A DNA stretch of 37,622 nucleotides from an uncultured Sunxiuqinia sp. (GTDB lineage Bacteria; Bacteroidota; Bacteroidia; Bacteroidales; Prolixibacteraceae). Position 1 is the stretch's first letter. Every line of letters begins with the position of its first letter. Shown here in pieces: positions 17,199 through 24,735 of this stretch. Made by a program: the position numbers and the translations under genes. The stretch covers positions 1-37,622 of the forward strand of contig NZ_CANLZV010000024.1 in the NCBI RefSeq assembly GCF_947495665.1, written 5' to 3'. Under the pieces are notes generated by a model that searched no databases, was not told the DNA's origin, and saw only the letters and a list, made by a program, of their open reading frames with translations.

Positions 17199-18410
17199 TT
17201 ATCCCAAAAAAGAGATGAGCACGCCAGCAGCAACGGCCGAACCGATTACTCCTGAAATATTACTGGCCATGCAGTATTGTAGCACATGATTCTTCGAATC
17301 ATATTTAATGGCGATTTCATTGGCTACGCGCGATGCCATAGGGACAGCACTTAAGCCGGTAGCACCAATCAGCGGGTTGATTTTCTTTTTGGCAACCAGA
17401 TTATACACTTTAACAGCTAAAATACCGCCGGCAATAGAAATTGCAAAAGCGATAAAACCACCCACAATAATCATGATGGTCCGTGAATTCAGAAAAACTT
17501 CCGAAGTCATGGTAGCTCCCACTGTCAATCCCAAAAAGATGGTGGCTGTGTTCATAATGGATCCAGTAGCAGCATCCGACAAGCGAGCCACGGTCACTCC
17601 CACTTCTTTAATGAGGTTACCAAAAAGTAACATGCCCAAAAGTGGCACCGAAGAAGGTACAAAAATGGAAATCACAATACCCAACACAATGGGGAAAGCA
17701 ATTTTCACCGCCTTCAGGTTCTTGATTTTCTGCTTGGCAGGATACAACTTATCCATTTCCTTCATGTTGATCCGCAATTCCTTTTCGGAACACAACAAAC
17801 GCGAAACCAAAGGAACAATAACCGGAACCAGTGCCATGTACGAATAGGCAGCAATCGCAATCGGCCCCAGCAAGTGCGGTGCCAGCATAATGGTGGTGTA
17901 AATGGCAGTTGGGCCATCGGCTCCACCAATAATACCCAAGGATGCGGCTTCAGCAGGCGTAAAGCCCAAAGCAATGGCCGAAATCAGCACGGAAAAAATT
18001 CCGATTTGAGCAGCAGCTCCAAAAAAGGCCAACCGCAAGTTACGTAGCATGGGACCAAAATCAGTTAAAGCCCCCACCCCCATAAAAATGATAGGAGGTA
18101 AAAAACCGGTTTTGATCAGCGAATAGTACAGGAAATTCATGATTCCATGATCATGCGCAATTTCAAACAGGTTTTTGTAATGATGCTCATCAATTTGAAC
18201 ATACTCTGCAGGCACAACCGCCATCCCGCCTCCGGGAAGGTTGGCCAGGATTAGTCCGAACGCAATCGGAATCAGCAACAGTGGCTCGTACTTTTTCTTG
18301 ATTCCCAAGTACAAAAGCAGTGCCCCTATCGCCAACATCAATAGCGTTCCTGGTCCATTAATGATATCCTGGATGGCAGTCATGTGATAGAGTTTCTCTA
18401 TTATAGACAT
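17199..18410 (-). CDS. oadB: Oxaloacetate decarboxylase sodium pump, beta subunit
   Basis: Membrane-embedded subunit that decarboxylates carboxybiotin and couples it to sodium export. The 403 residues are highly hydrophobic with about nine to eleven helices. Conserved signatures are GIIGGADGPTAIYTT (the aspartate belongs to the sodium/proton path) and the C-terminal GLSAVPMASRVANEIA and CMASNISGVIGSAVAAG. Related beta subunits of methylmalonyl-CoA and glutaconyl-CoA decarboxylases share these motifs; the assignment to oxaloacetate rests on the alpha subunit next door. It is third in the operon, 15 bp after the alpha-subunit gene. The start could alternatively lie at the second in-frame ATG near residue 9 (MTAIQDII). 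Confidence 0.93.
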   Translation of the reverse strand: MSIIEKLYHMTAIQDIINGPGTLLMLAIGALLLYLGIKKKYEPLLLIPIAFGLILANLPGGGMAVVPAEYVQIDEHHYKNLFEIAHDHGIMNFLYYSLIKTGFLPPIIFMGVGALTDFGPMLRNLRLAFFGAAAQIGIFSVLISAIALGFTPAEAASLGIIGGADGPTAIYTTIMLAPHLLGPIAIAAYSYMALVPVIVPLVSRLLCSEKELRINMKEMDKLYPAKQKIKNLKAVKIAFPIVLGIVISIFVPSSVPLLGMLLFGNLIKEVGVTVARLSDAATGSIMNTATIFLGLTVGATMTSEVFLNSRTIMIIVGGFIAFAISIAGGILAVKVYNLVAKKKINPLIGATGLSAVPMASRVANEIAIKYDSKNHVLQYCMASNISGVIGSAVAAGVLISFLG

Positions 18411-18425
18411 ATGCAGGATTTTCTA

Positions 18426-20333
18426 TTATTGGATTTTTACTAAAATATCATCTTCTTCCACTTCGGAACCATTGGTACCCGTAATTTCAACGATAGTACC
18501 AGCAATATCTGACCGAATGGCATTGAAGGTTTTCATCGCTTCTACATAACCAATCAAGTCGCCTTCCTTAATCACATCGCCCACCTTGATCGGTGTTTCC
18601 GAACTTTCTTTAGTCAGGTAAAACTTTCCTTCAAGCGGAGCGATGATTTCCTTGGTAACTCCACTAGCTACAGGAGCAGGCATAGCAACAGGTGTTGGTG
18701 CTGCCTGAACAGGAGCCGAAACTTCTGCTGGCTGGCTGTCACCATAGGCCACCGATACTTTAAACTGCTCTCCATCAACATTGATAATCATGCTGGATGG
18801 GTTGAAATTGGCAGGAGCGGCAGCAGCCGGAGCCTCTGCTTTCTTGGTTCCTTCGAGCAAGCCGGCACCTTCTTCACGTTTTTTTGCCAAATCGGCTTCG
18901 AAGGCTTTCTTCGCCTCGCCGGACTTATAGGCACGGTATTGCTCAGGATGCATGGCCAGCTCGAATAATTCTTCATCGTCCTGCCCATATTCCCAACCAT
19001 TTTCGTCCATTTCCTTGCGGAAAGTATCCAAGGCATCCGGATACAAGCTCTGAGGATTGGCGGTAAACTCTTCTTTGCCGTTTTCTATAGCCAGTTTCTT
19101 CAATTCAGGAGCTAGTTCTCCAGGTAACTTTCCACCTTTGCCCATCAACATATCCCAAATGTTATCCGCAATCATGCTCCAGCGCTCTTTGCCTTTCTCC
19201 AATTGCATCACATTCATCAGGGCCAGGTTTTTCACATACTGACTGTAAGGCGTTACCAGTGGCGGATAGCCCACCATTGGCCAAATATGCTCAACCTCAT
19301 TAAACAGCTTCACCAGCAAATCATCCTGACTCAGTTCCGGCTGGTTATGCTTGTTTTTCCATTTGTTGATGCTGGCCAGGTTACTTTCCAGGTCAGCCAT
19401 CAAGGACCCCATCATACCTCCTGGCAAACCGGGACCAATGAGCAAGGAGTTCATGAAGCGGTTTTTGGGGTTGATGTAGTAACCCAGGAAGTCATCAATA
19501 AAGCTTTGTGTCAGGCTGCGTACTTTCATGTAAGCATCCATATTGATTTCAGGCACATCAAAGCCCGCATCCTTCAACATGGCCTGAACTGCCAGCAGGT
19601 CAACGTGTCCGGTTCCCCAGGACAATGGTTCCATGGCCACATCAACATACTCAACACCAGCGCGACAGACTTCCAGAATAGAAGCCATGGCAAATCCAGG
19701 ACCTGAGTGTGAGTGGTACTGAAGCGGAGTTTCGGGGTGTAATTTCTTGATACCTGAAACAATTTGACCTAACCAGGCCGGACGTCCAATCCCTGCCATA
19801 TCTTTCAGGCAAATTTCATCAGCGCCACCTTTAATCAGCGCGTCGGCCAAATTGACGTAATAATCAACAGTATGTACTTCAGAGTAGGTTAAACTTAAAG
19901 CAGCCTGGGCAATCATCCCGGCTTCTTTGGCATATTTAATTGAGTCTAAAATGTTGCGGGCATCATTCAATCCACAGAAAGGGCGGGTGATATCCGTTCC
20001 CTGGGATTTTTTAACCTTATACATCATTTTGCGTACATCAGCCGGTACCGGGCTCATGCGCAAACCATTCAGCGAACGATCCAACATGTGCGTTTGAATT
20101 CCGGCATCATTGAAGGGTTGAGTCCACTTACGAACGGCATTATTGGGATTTTCTCCAAAAAGCAGGTTAATTTGCTCAAAACCGCCACCATTGGTTTCTA
20201 CACGTGCAAAACATCCCATTTCAACAATGTGTGGGGCAACTTTTACTAATTGATCTACACGTGGCAAATACTTTCCTGATGATTGCCACATGTCACGATA
20301 GAGCAATGAAAATTTGATTTTTCTCTTTTCCAT
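18426..20333 (-). CDS. oadA: Oxaloacetate decarboxylase alpha subunit / pyruvate carboxylase subunit B type
   Basis: The 635 residues comprise a carboxyltransferase TIM barrel (about 5-300), a conserved middle domain, an alanine/proline-rich linker (about 495-565) and a C-terminal biotinyl domain. The barrel has ADEICLKDMAG with the carboxylatable lysine K177 and the metal-binding histidines in QYHSHSG (207, 209). Biotin should attach to K601 in VEAMKTFNA. It transfers CO2 from oxaloacetate to biotin, leaving pyruvate. Two motif departures from the enterobacterial form are seen: YRDMWQSS in place of the usual LRDAHQS, and EAMKT in place of EAMKM; both seem typical of the Bacteroidota version. 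It sits between oadG and oadB, as in classic oadGAB operons. Confidence 0.93.
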   Translation of the reverse strand: MEKRKIKFSLLYRDMWQSSGKYLPRVDQLVKVAPHIVEMGCFARVETNGGGFEQINLLFGENPNNAVRKWTQPFNDAGIQTHMLDRSLNGLRMSPVPADVRKMMYKVKKSQGTDITRPFCGLNDARNILDSIKYAKEAGMIAQAALSLTYSEVHTVDYYVNLADALIKGGADEICLKDMAGIGRPAWLGQIVSGIKKLHPETPLQYHSHSGPGFAMASILEVCRAGVEYVDVAMEPLSWGTGHVDLLAVQAMLKDAGFDVPEINMDAYMKVRSLTQSFIDDFLGYYINPKNRFMNSLLIGPGLPGGMMGSLMADLESNLASINKWKNKHNQPELSQDDLLVKLFNEVEHIWPMVGYPPLVTPYSQYVKNLALMNVMQLEKGKERWSMIADNIWDMLMGKGGKLPGELAPELKKLAIENGKEEFTANPQSLYPDALDTFRKEMDENGWEYGQDDEELFELAMHPEQYRAYKSGEAKKAFEADLAKKREEGAGLLEGTKKAEAPAAAAPANFNPSSMIINVDGEQFKVSVAYGDSQPAEVSAPVQAAPTPVAMPAPVASGVTKEIIAPLEGKFYLTKESSETPIKVGDVIKEGDLIGYVEAMKTFNAIRSDIAGTIVEITGTNGSEVEEDDILVKIQ

Positions 20334-20396
20334 AAGGTTGTATTAATTTTTTAAAAAAGGTTTTTTTGTAACTGGGTATCGAGTTCTTCCAGAATT

Positions 20397-20657
20397 TTAC
20401 ATTTTCTCGATTTTAGTAACATGTCCTTTGCCTTCAGTTACAATTTTGACTGCAGACACAATCGCTGCGATTTTTTTTCGATTAAAGTTCCCCGTTTGCA
20501 CAGCAACCTGTTGAACTTTATGACTAATTTCTTCTGGTAAATATTTATTGACAAAACGAATAATCAAATTGCCAAGTAAAACCACCAGAGACAGAATGAT
20601 AAATACGGTAATCATTCCAATTCCCATCAATTGTAATGCAAATCCTAAGTCACTCAT
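20397..20657 (-). CDS. oadG: Oxaloacetate decarboxylase gamma-chain-like small membrane protein
   Basis: The 86 residues contain one N-terminal transmembrane helix (about 9-34; LMGIGMITVFIILSLVVLLG is the OadG-type pattern) and a basic C-terminal tail. Gamma subunits hold alpha and beta together and assist assembly. It is the first gene of the operon, 63 bp before oadA. The zinc-binding histidine-rich tail known from the Klebsiella subunit is absent. The assignment rests on size, helix pattern and position. Confidence 0.88.
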   Translation of the reverse strand: MSDLGFALQLMGIGMITVFIILSLVVLLGNLIIRFVNKYLPEEISHKVQQVAVQTGNFNRKKIAAIVSAVKIVTEGKGHVTKIEKM

Positions 20658-21158
20658 AGTATCTATTTTTTATAAAAAAACTTTTTCCCACTTTATCGAA
20701 CACTAGCAATACTACCAAAATTTTGACCGTTCAAAAATGTTTAAAAATAGTTCCCAAAAACAATTATCAATTAATTAACATTGATTTTCTTCATATCGAA
20801 AATGATCGATCTATTCTCACTTTCAAATTAAAAGTAAAATCATCCGGAATCCTTAAATACGGTTGAAAGCCGAAGATTCTCCATCAGGAGAAAAGGGATC
20901 GAAAATAATACTTGCAGGTCGTTAATTAAAAATGGAATTTCCCAAGTTACATTATTTTCATCATCATTTCTAATTCCGTGTCCAAAATCTGAACACAGCC
21001 AAAACTTATCCGGCCTATTTCCCACCTGCGGTAAATTGCTGTTTATCCTTATAAAAGGTTTTATTCTTAAAAACTTAATTGTTAATTTTAGACTTTTGTG
21101 AAAAAGAGAAGCGAGTGTATCAACTTTGTCGATACAAACTATTAATAAATCAACTAAA
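20658..21158. other. Divergent intergenic region oadG / oxidoreductase
   Basis: About 500 bp, A+T-rich. It holds a possible oad promoter near 20707-20737 and, just before the plus-strand gene, a short inverted repeat TGTATC (21116-21121) / GATACA (21131-21136) that could be an operator or leader hairpin. No gene is supported; an open frame on the minus strand from 21310 is a shadow of the oxidoreductase gene. Confidence 0.5.
20707..20737 (-). promoter_or_regulatory. Possible oad operon promoter
   Basis: On the minus strand TTTTTG (20732-20737) is followed after 17 bp by TAGTATTG (20707-20714), close to the Bacteroidota TTTG/TAnnTTTG pattern but with one mismatch and short spacing. Confidence 0.35.
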
Positions 21159-22490
21159 ATGAAAAAACAAACAAAAATGGAACTATCCAGAAGACGGTTC
21201 TTAGGCACTGCTGCTCTTGGAGTTGCAGGCATCTCCTTACTCCCTACATTCAATTCATGTACTTCTCCTGCTGCTGCAGCTGAGCCCATTCGGCTTGGTT
21301 TTATTGGCATGGGACGTCAGGCCATGTTTTTGCTGAACGGGTTCATTCAGATTCCCGGCGTACGCGTTGTTGCCGGATGTGATGTTTATGGACGCAAACG
21401 TCAGCGATTTGAAAACCGGGTCAATGAGTTTTATGCAAAAAACAATGTTGATGTGAAAGTGTCAACACATGAAAAATACCAGGATCTGATCAAGCGAGAT
21501 GACGTAGATGCAGTGGTAATTGCCGTGCCTGACCACGCACATGCCATGATTGCTATTGCTGCCTGTAAAGCGGGCAAAGACGTTTACCTTGAAAAACCCA
21601 TGACCTTCACCATTAAAGAAGGACAAGAGTTGGTTCGCGTGGTTCGGGAAACCAACCGCATTTTAGCTATTGGCAGCCAGCAGCGTTCAGACCCCAACTT
21701 CCAGCATGCTGTTAACATGGTACAAACAGGGCGATTGGGCGATATTGAAAAAGTCAACGCTTATGTAGGTGCTCCTCCAATTCCATATAATTTGCCGGAA
21801 GAAGAAATTCCTGCCGACCTGAACTGGGACTTATGGCTGGGACCTTTACCCGGAGATATTCATTTCAACAATGAATTGAACCCACCAATTTCACTTGATC
21901 CGGTAGAACACGAAAAAATGTGGGGTGCCTGGCGCTGGTACAAAGAAATGGGCGGCGGTTTTACAACCGACTGGGGTGCTCATATGTTTGATGTTGCCCA
22001 GTGGGCTCTAGGCATGGACCGCAACGGACCTGTTGAAATCTCTCCCGTTGGAGATGGTACTGAATACATGACGTTTAAATACGCCAATGGTATTGTTCTG
22101 ACATCTGAGCCTTTCAATGAGCAAATGACCAAAGGAGTGAAGTTTACCGGAACAAATGGTTGGATTGAAGTTTCACGCGGACACTTCAAAGCTTCCGATG
22201 ATGCTTTACTTCCACCAGCCTCAGCCGATGCCAATGATGATACTCCTTATGAAACTAAAATTCCACATCAGATTAACTTTATCGAGTCGGTAAGAAACCG
22301 TGTTGATCCTGTGGTTCCTGTAGAAGTTGGGCATAGCTCATGTACACTTTGTACCTTGGGTAACATTGCTTGCGACCTGCAACGTACCATCGAATGGGAT
22401 CCGGCTACTGAAACATTTAAGAATGATGAAGACGGAGCTGCAACAGCAAAACTTCATTACCACTACCGCGAAGGCTGGAATTTACTTTAA
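21159..22490 (+). CDS. Tat-exported Gfo/Idh/MocA family oxidoreductase
   Basis: NAD(P)-dependent oxidoreductase acting on sugars or related polyols, probably outside the cytoplasm. The ATG at 21159 (443 residues) is preferred over the upstream TTG at 21126 because it gives a normal twin-arginine signal: SRRRFLGTAALGVAGISLLP, followed by NSC, which may be a lipobox-like lipidation site. The Rossmann domain begins at RLGFIGMGRQA; EKPMTF carries the family's conserved EKP lysine; the C-terminal domain with WGAWRWYKEMGGGFTTDWGAHMFD resembles the Bacteroidota-type substrate domain. Exported members usually keep tightly bound cofactor, since free NAD is absent in the periplasm. The gene is monocistronic, ending in a good terminator. 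The substrate is unknown. Confidence 0.93.
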   Translation: MKKQTKMELSRRRFLGTAALGVAGISLLPTFNSCTSPAAAAEPIRLGFIGMGRQAMFLLNGFIQIPGVRVVAGCDVYGRKRQRFENRVNEFYAKNNVDVKVSTHEKYQDLIKRDDVDAVVIAVPDHAHAMIAIAACKAGKDVYLEKPMTFTIKEGQELVRVVRETNRILAIGSQQRSDPNFQHAVNMVQTGRLGDIEKVNAYVGAPPIPYNLPEEEIPADLNWDLWLGPLPGDIHFNNELNPPISLDPVEHEKMWGAWRWYKEMGGGFTTDWGAHMFDVAQWALGMDRNGPVEISPVGDGTEYMTFKYANGIVLTSEPFNEQMTKGVKFTGTNGWIEVSRGHFKASDDALLPPASADANDDTPYETKIPHQINFIESVRNRVDPVVPVEVGHSSCTLCTLGNIACDLQRTIEWDPATETFKNDEDGAATAKLHYHYREGWNLL

Positions 22491-22508
22491 GTAACCATAC
22501 CTCATTCT

Positions 22509-22545
22509 GAAAAGACTGGCTTCCATGAAGTCAGTCTTTTTTTTT
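22509..22545 (+). terminator. Intrinsic terminator after the oxidoreductase gene
   Basis: Stem AAAGACTG-G-CTTC / GAAG-T-CAGTCTTT with a three-base loop, followed by a run of nine or more T. Confidence 0.9.
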
Positions 22546-22625
22546 GCTACTCACCTATTGTCAAGCATCTGAATTCACGAAACCGTTCCTCCCTTTTCTA
22601 AGTAAATACATACAAAACACTAACA

Positions 22626-22638
22626 AAAGGAGGTCATC
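22626..22638 (+). promoter_or_regulatory. Very strong Shine-Dalgarno sequence of dodecin
   Basis: AAAGGAGGTCATC matches 12 of 13 bases of the complement of the conserved 16S rRNA 3' end. GGAGG ends 5 nt before the ATG at 22639. Neighbouring genes start behind A-rich leaders without such a site, so this one is an outlier. Confidence 0.85.
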
Positions 22639-22854
22639 ATGCCAGAAAGCGTTTACAAAGTCATTGAATTGGTAGGCACCAGCACAGAATCCTGGGAAAA
22701 AGCAGCAGCAAATGCAATTTCCAAAGCATCCGAATCGCTGCGTGACTTGCGTATTGCTGAAGTATTAGCAATGGATATGCAAATTAGTGACGGTAAAGTT
22801 GAAAGCTACCGCACCAAACTCAAAGTTTCTTTCAAATTCGAAGGACATCATTAA
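22639..22854 (+). CDS. Dodecin, flavin-storage protein
   Basis: Dodecins are small proteins that form hollow dodecamers binding flavins (and in some bacteria CoA) and buffer free flavin in the cytoplasm. The 71 residues match the family in length and pattern: VYKVIELVGTST, then the flavin-stacking tryptophan in ESWEKAAANAI (about residue 24), and the final strands with EVLAMDMQISDGKV and YRTKLKVSFKFE. It stands between a terminator and a strong hairpin, so it is probably monocistronic. Start choice is fixed by the strong Shine-Dalgarno sequence. Flavin buffering fits a cell rich in ETF and acyl-CoA dehydrogenase. Confidence 0.93.
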   Translation: MPESVYKVIELVGTSTESWEKAAANAISKASESLRDLRIAEVLAMDMQISDGKVESYRTKLKVSFKFEGHH

Positions 22855-22877
22855 GCTGCGTAGAAGAACTAAAGAAC

Positions 22878-22913
22878 ACACTTACAGGAGGTGGACTCAA
22901 CTCCTGTAAGTGT
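22878..22913 (+). promoter_or_regulatory. 13-bp hairpin after dodecin, no U tract
   Basis: ACACTTACAGGAG (22878-22890) pairs perfectly with CTCCTGTAAGTGT (22901-22913) around a 10-nt loop. TTAAGCCC follows rather than a T run, so it is not a classic terminator; it could protect the dodecin mRNA 3' end. The 5' arm and loop contain AGGAGGTG, a second Shine-Dalgarno-like word, mostly sequestered in the stem. Confidence 0.7.
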
Positions 22914-22922
22914 TAAGCCCAG

Positions 22923-23050
22923 ATGCTAATGAACCCAATTGATTTAACTGAAAAATTCAAGAGCCCTTAATGTTGCTTCCTGCTTAATCGTTTAGCTGAC
23001 CTTTCCGAGTTAGGAACCTTAAGGGACATTGTCACCTAAATTATTAAGCC
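22923..23050 (+). promoter_or_regulatory. Structured leader of citrate synthase with a short open frame
   Basis: A 15-codon frame (22923-22970; MLMNPIDLTEKFKSP) ends in the left arm of an inverted repeat CCCTTAA (22964-22970) / TTAAGGG (23019-23025). Nested inside are TTCCT (22977-22981) / AGGAA (23012-23016) and a small hairpin GCTTAA-TCG-TTTAGC. The arrangement looks like a folded mRNA leader, but no known riboswitch was recognised and translation of the short frame is unproven. Confidence 0.4.
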
Positions 23051-24337
23051 ATGAAACAATTAGAAGACAAAGTTCAACATAGAATTAATACTTTATGTAA
23101 AGAACTCACCCAGATTAGCGAAACTCATCAAGACCATGTTATCGGCCAAGTTACCGTCAGACACCTACTCGGCGGTATGCGCGGACTGAAAGCCATGGTT
23201 TGCAACACCTCCTTTGTTGATCCACATCAAGGCCTTTTTATTAGCGGGTACAGTGTTCCCGAATTTGAAGACCGGACACCCGAAGAAATTTTCTTTCTTC
23301 TTTGCACCGGTTCGTTTCCAACAAGTTCAGAACTTGCAGAATTAAAAGAAGAACTGCAAAAACGCGCCGAGGTTCCCCCCTATGTATGGAACATGCTCCG
23401 GTCACTCCCTAAGGAAACTCATCCGATGACTATGTTTAGCCTGGCTATACTTTGTATGGAGGGTGAATCTGTTTTCAAAAAGAAATACCTCGAAGGCATT
23501 CCCAAATCCGACTTTTGGAGATATACCCTGGAAGACGCTCTGAATCTTATCGCCAAACTGCCATCACTTGCTGCCGGCATTTATCGTATTTTATTTATGA
23601 GCGGAAATTTGATTGAACCTGATCCGGAACTGGATTTGGCCGGGAATTTTACACGAATGCTTGGAATAAACAATAAAGACAAGTCTTTTGCTGACCTTAT
23701 CCGCTTATACTTAGTCTTGCATTGCGACCACGAAGGTGGAAATGTCAGTGCATTTACTGCCCGTGTGGTCAATTCCGCACTTTCCAATATCTACTATGCA
23801 ACATCAGCAGGACTGAATGGACTGGCCGGTCCGCTGCACGGCTTAGCTAACCAGGTTTGTTTACATTTCATCACTCAGATCCATGAGCAGCTGGGATTAG
23901 AGGCCAGTAAAGAAAAAATTCGAAAATATCTTTACAATACGCTCGATTCCGGCAATGTCATTCCGGGCTATGGCCATGCCGTTTTGAGAGAAACAGATCC
24001 CCGGTTTACCTCATTTATGGGCTTTGGTGAAAAGCATTGCAGTGATTCGCCCTATTTCAAAACTGTAAAGAAACTATTTGAAGTTACTCCTCCCATTTTG
24101 AAAGAATACAAAGGAGGAAAAATTGCCAACCCATGGCCCAATGTAGATGCCATTTCCGGCTCACTGCTTTACCACTACGGAATGATTCACTTCGATTTCT
24201 ATACAGTGATGTTTGGCTTGTCGAGAACCCTCGGCTTTTGCGCGCAAAACATTATTGCCCGCGGATTGAATCAACCGATCATCAGACCCAAAAGTATTAC
24301 CAACCAAGGGTTGAAAGGATTGACCAAAGGATTATAA
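23051..24337 (+). CDS. gltA: Citrate synthase, eukaryotic-type
   Basis: Condenses acetyl-CoA and oxaloacetate to citrate. The 428 residues resemble the mitochondrial-type enzyme rather than the E. coli type: HCDHEGGNVSA, GLAGPLHGLANQ, IPGYGHAVLRETDPRF and NPWPNVDAISG. The catalytic triad is present as H263 (PLHGLAN), H309 (GYGHAV) and D366 (PNVDA), and the oxaloacetate-binding arginines are in DPRF (318), LSRTLG (392) and RPKS (412). Two histidines usual in the mitochondrial enzyme but not catalytic (NVSAHT and VDAHSG) are replaced by F and I. The gene is monocistronic, with a structured leader before it and a palindromic terminator after it. Confidence 0.94.
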   Translation: MKQLEDKVQHRINTLCKELTQISETHQDHVIGQVTVRHLLGGMRGLKAMVCNTSFVDPHQGLFISGYSVPEFEDRTPEEIFFLLCTGSFPTSSELAELKEELQKRAEVPPYVWNMLRSLPKETHPMTMFSLAILCMEGESVFKKKYLEGIPKSDFWRYTLEDALNLIAKLPSLAAGIYRILFMSGNLIEPDPELDLAGNFTRMLGINNKDKSFADLIRLYLVLHCDHEGGNVSAFTARVVNSALSNIYYATSAGLNGLAGPLHGLANQVCLHFITQIHEQLGLEASKEKIRKYLYNTLDSGNVIPGYGHAVLRETDPRFTSFMGFGEKHCSDSPYFKTVKKLFEVTPPILKEYKGGKIANPWPNVDAISGSLLYHYGMIHFDFYTVMFGLSRTLGFCAQNIIARGLNQPIIRPKSITNQGLKGLTKGL

Positions 24338-24360
24338 AAAATCAGCACGCGAAGAATAAA

Positions 24361-24394
24361 AAAAGCCGTTTCAAATTAATTTGAAACGGCTTTT
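24361..24394. terminator. Bidirectional terminator, perfect 34-bp palindrome
   Basis: AAAAGCCGTTTCAAATT and its exact reverse complement abut without a loop spacer. It lies between the convergent citrate synthase gene and the rpoB-rpoC-DUF3467 operon and has A/T runs on both sides. Confidence 0.9.
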
Positions 24395-24412
24395 AAATAT
24401 GCTTTGTAAGAA

Positions 24413-24733
24413 TTAAGCTTCAGCTGTGGGACCTCCAAAATTCATAGGCGGTACCATTGGGTTACCTTGTCCACTAACTTTGACTGTGCCATGTTGTTGC
24501 TCATACTTTTTGACATTGTCTTCAAGTGCCATCAAAAGACGCTTGGCATGTTCCGGTGTTAAAATAACCCGTGATTTAACATTGGCTTTCGGAATTCCGG
24601 GCATTATGCGAACAAAGTCAAGCACAAACTCAGAACTGGAGTGCGTAATAATCGCCAGGTTCGAGTAAGTTCCCTGGGCTACTTCTTCACTCAGTTCAAT
24701 ATTCAACTGATTTTTATTCTTATTTTCTGTCAT
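24413..24733 (-). CDS. DUF3467 protein encoded after rpoC
   Basis: The 106 residues match the DUF3467 pattern: LNIELSEEVAQGTYSNLAIITHSSSEFVLDFVRIMPG (read in pieces) and SRVILTPEHAKRLLMALEDNVKKYEQ, then a glycine/proline-rich tail. The function is unknown; the compact beta-rich core and short helix suggest a small soluble protein. Its ATG lies only 2 bp after the rpoC stop, so it is translated from the same mRNA, and this gene order appears conserved in Bacteroidota. That suggests a role near RNA polymerase or a need for matched expression; this is inference. Confidence 0.9.
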   Translation of the reverse strand: MTENKNKNQLNIELSEEVAQGTYSNLAIITHSSSEFVLDFVRIMPGIPKANVKSRVILTPEHAKRLLMALEDNVKKYEQQHGTVKVSGQGNPMVPPMNFGGPTAEA

Positions 24734-24735
24734 AA

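Noticed and set aside
20840-21310. Minus-strand open frame of 156 codons
   Set aside because: It overlaps the start of the oxidoreductase gene on the opposite strand and resembles no family.
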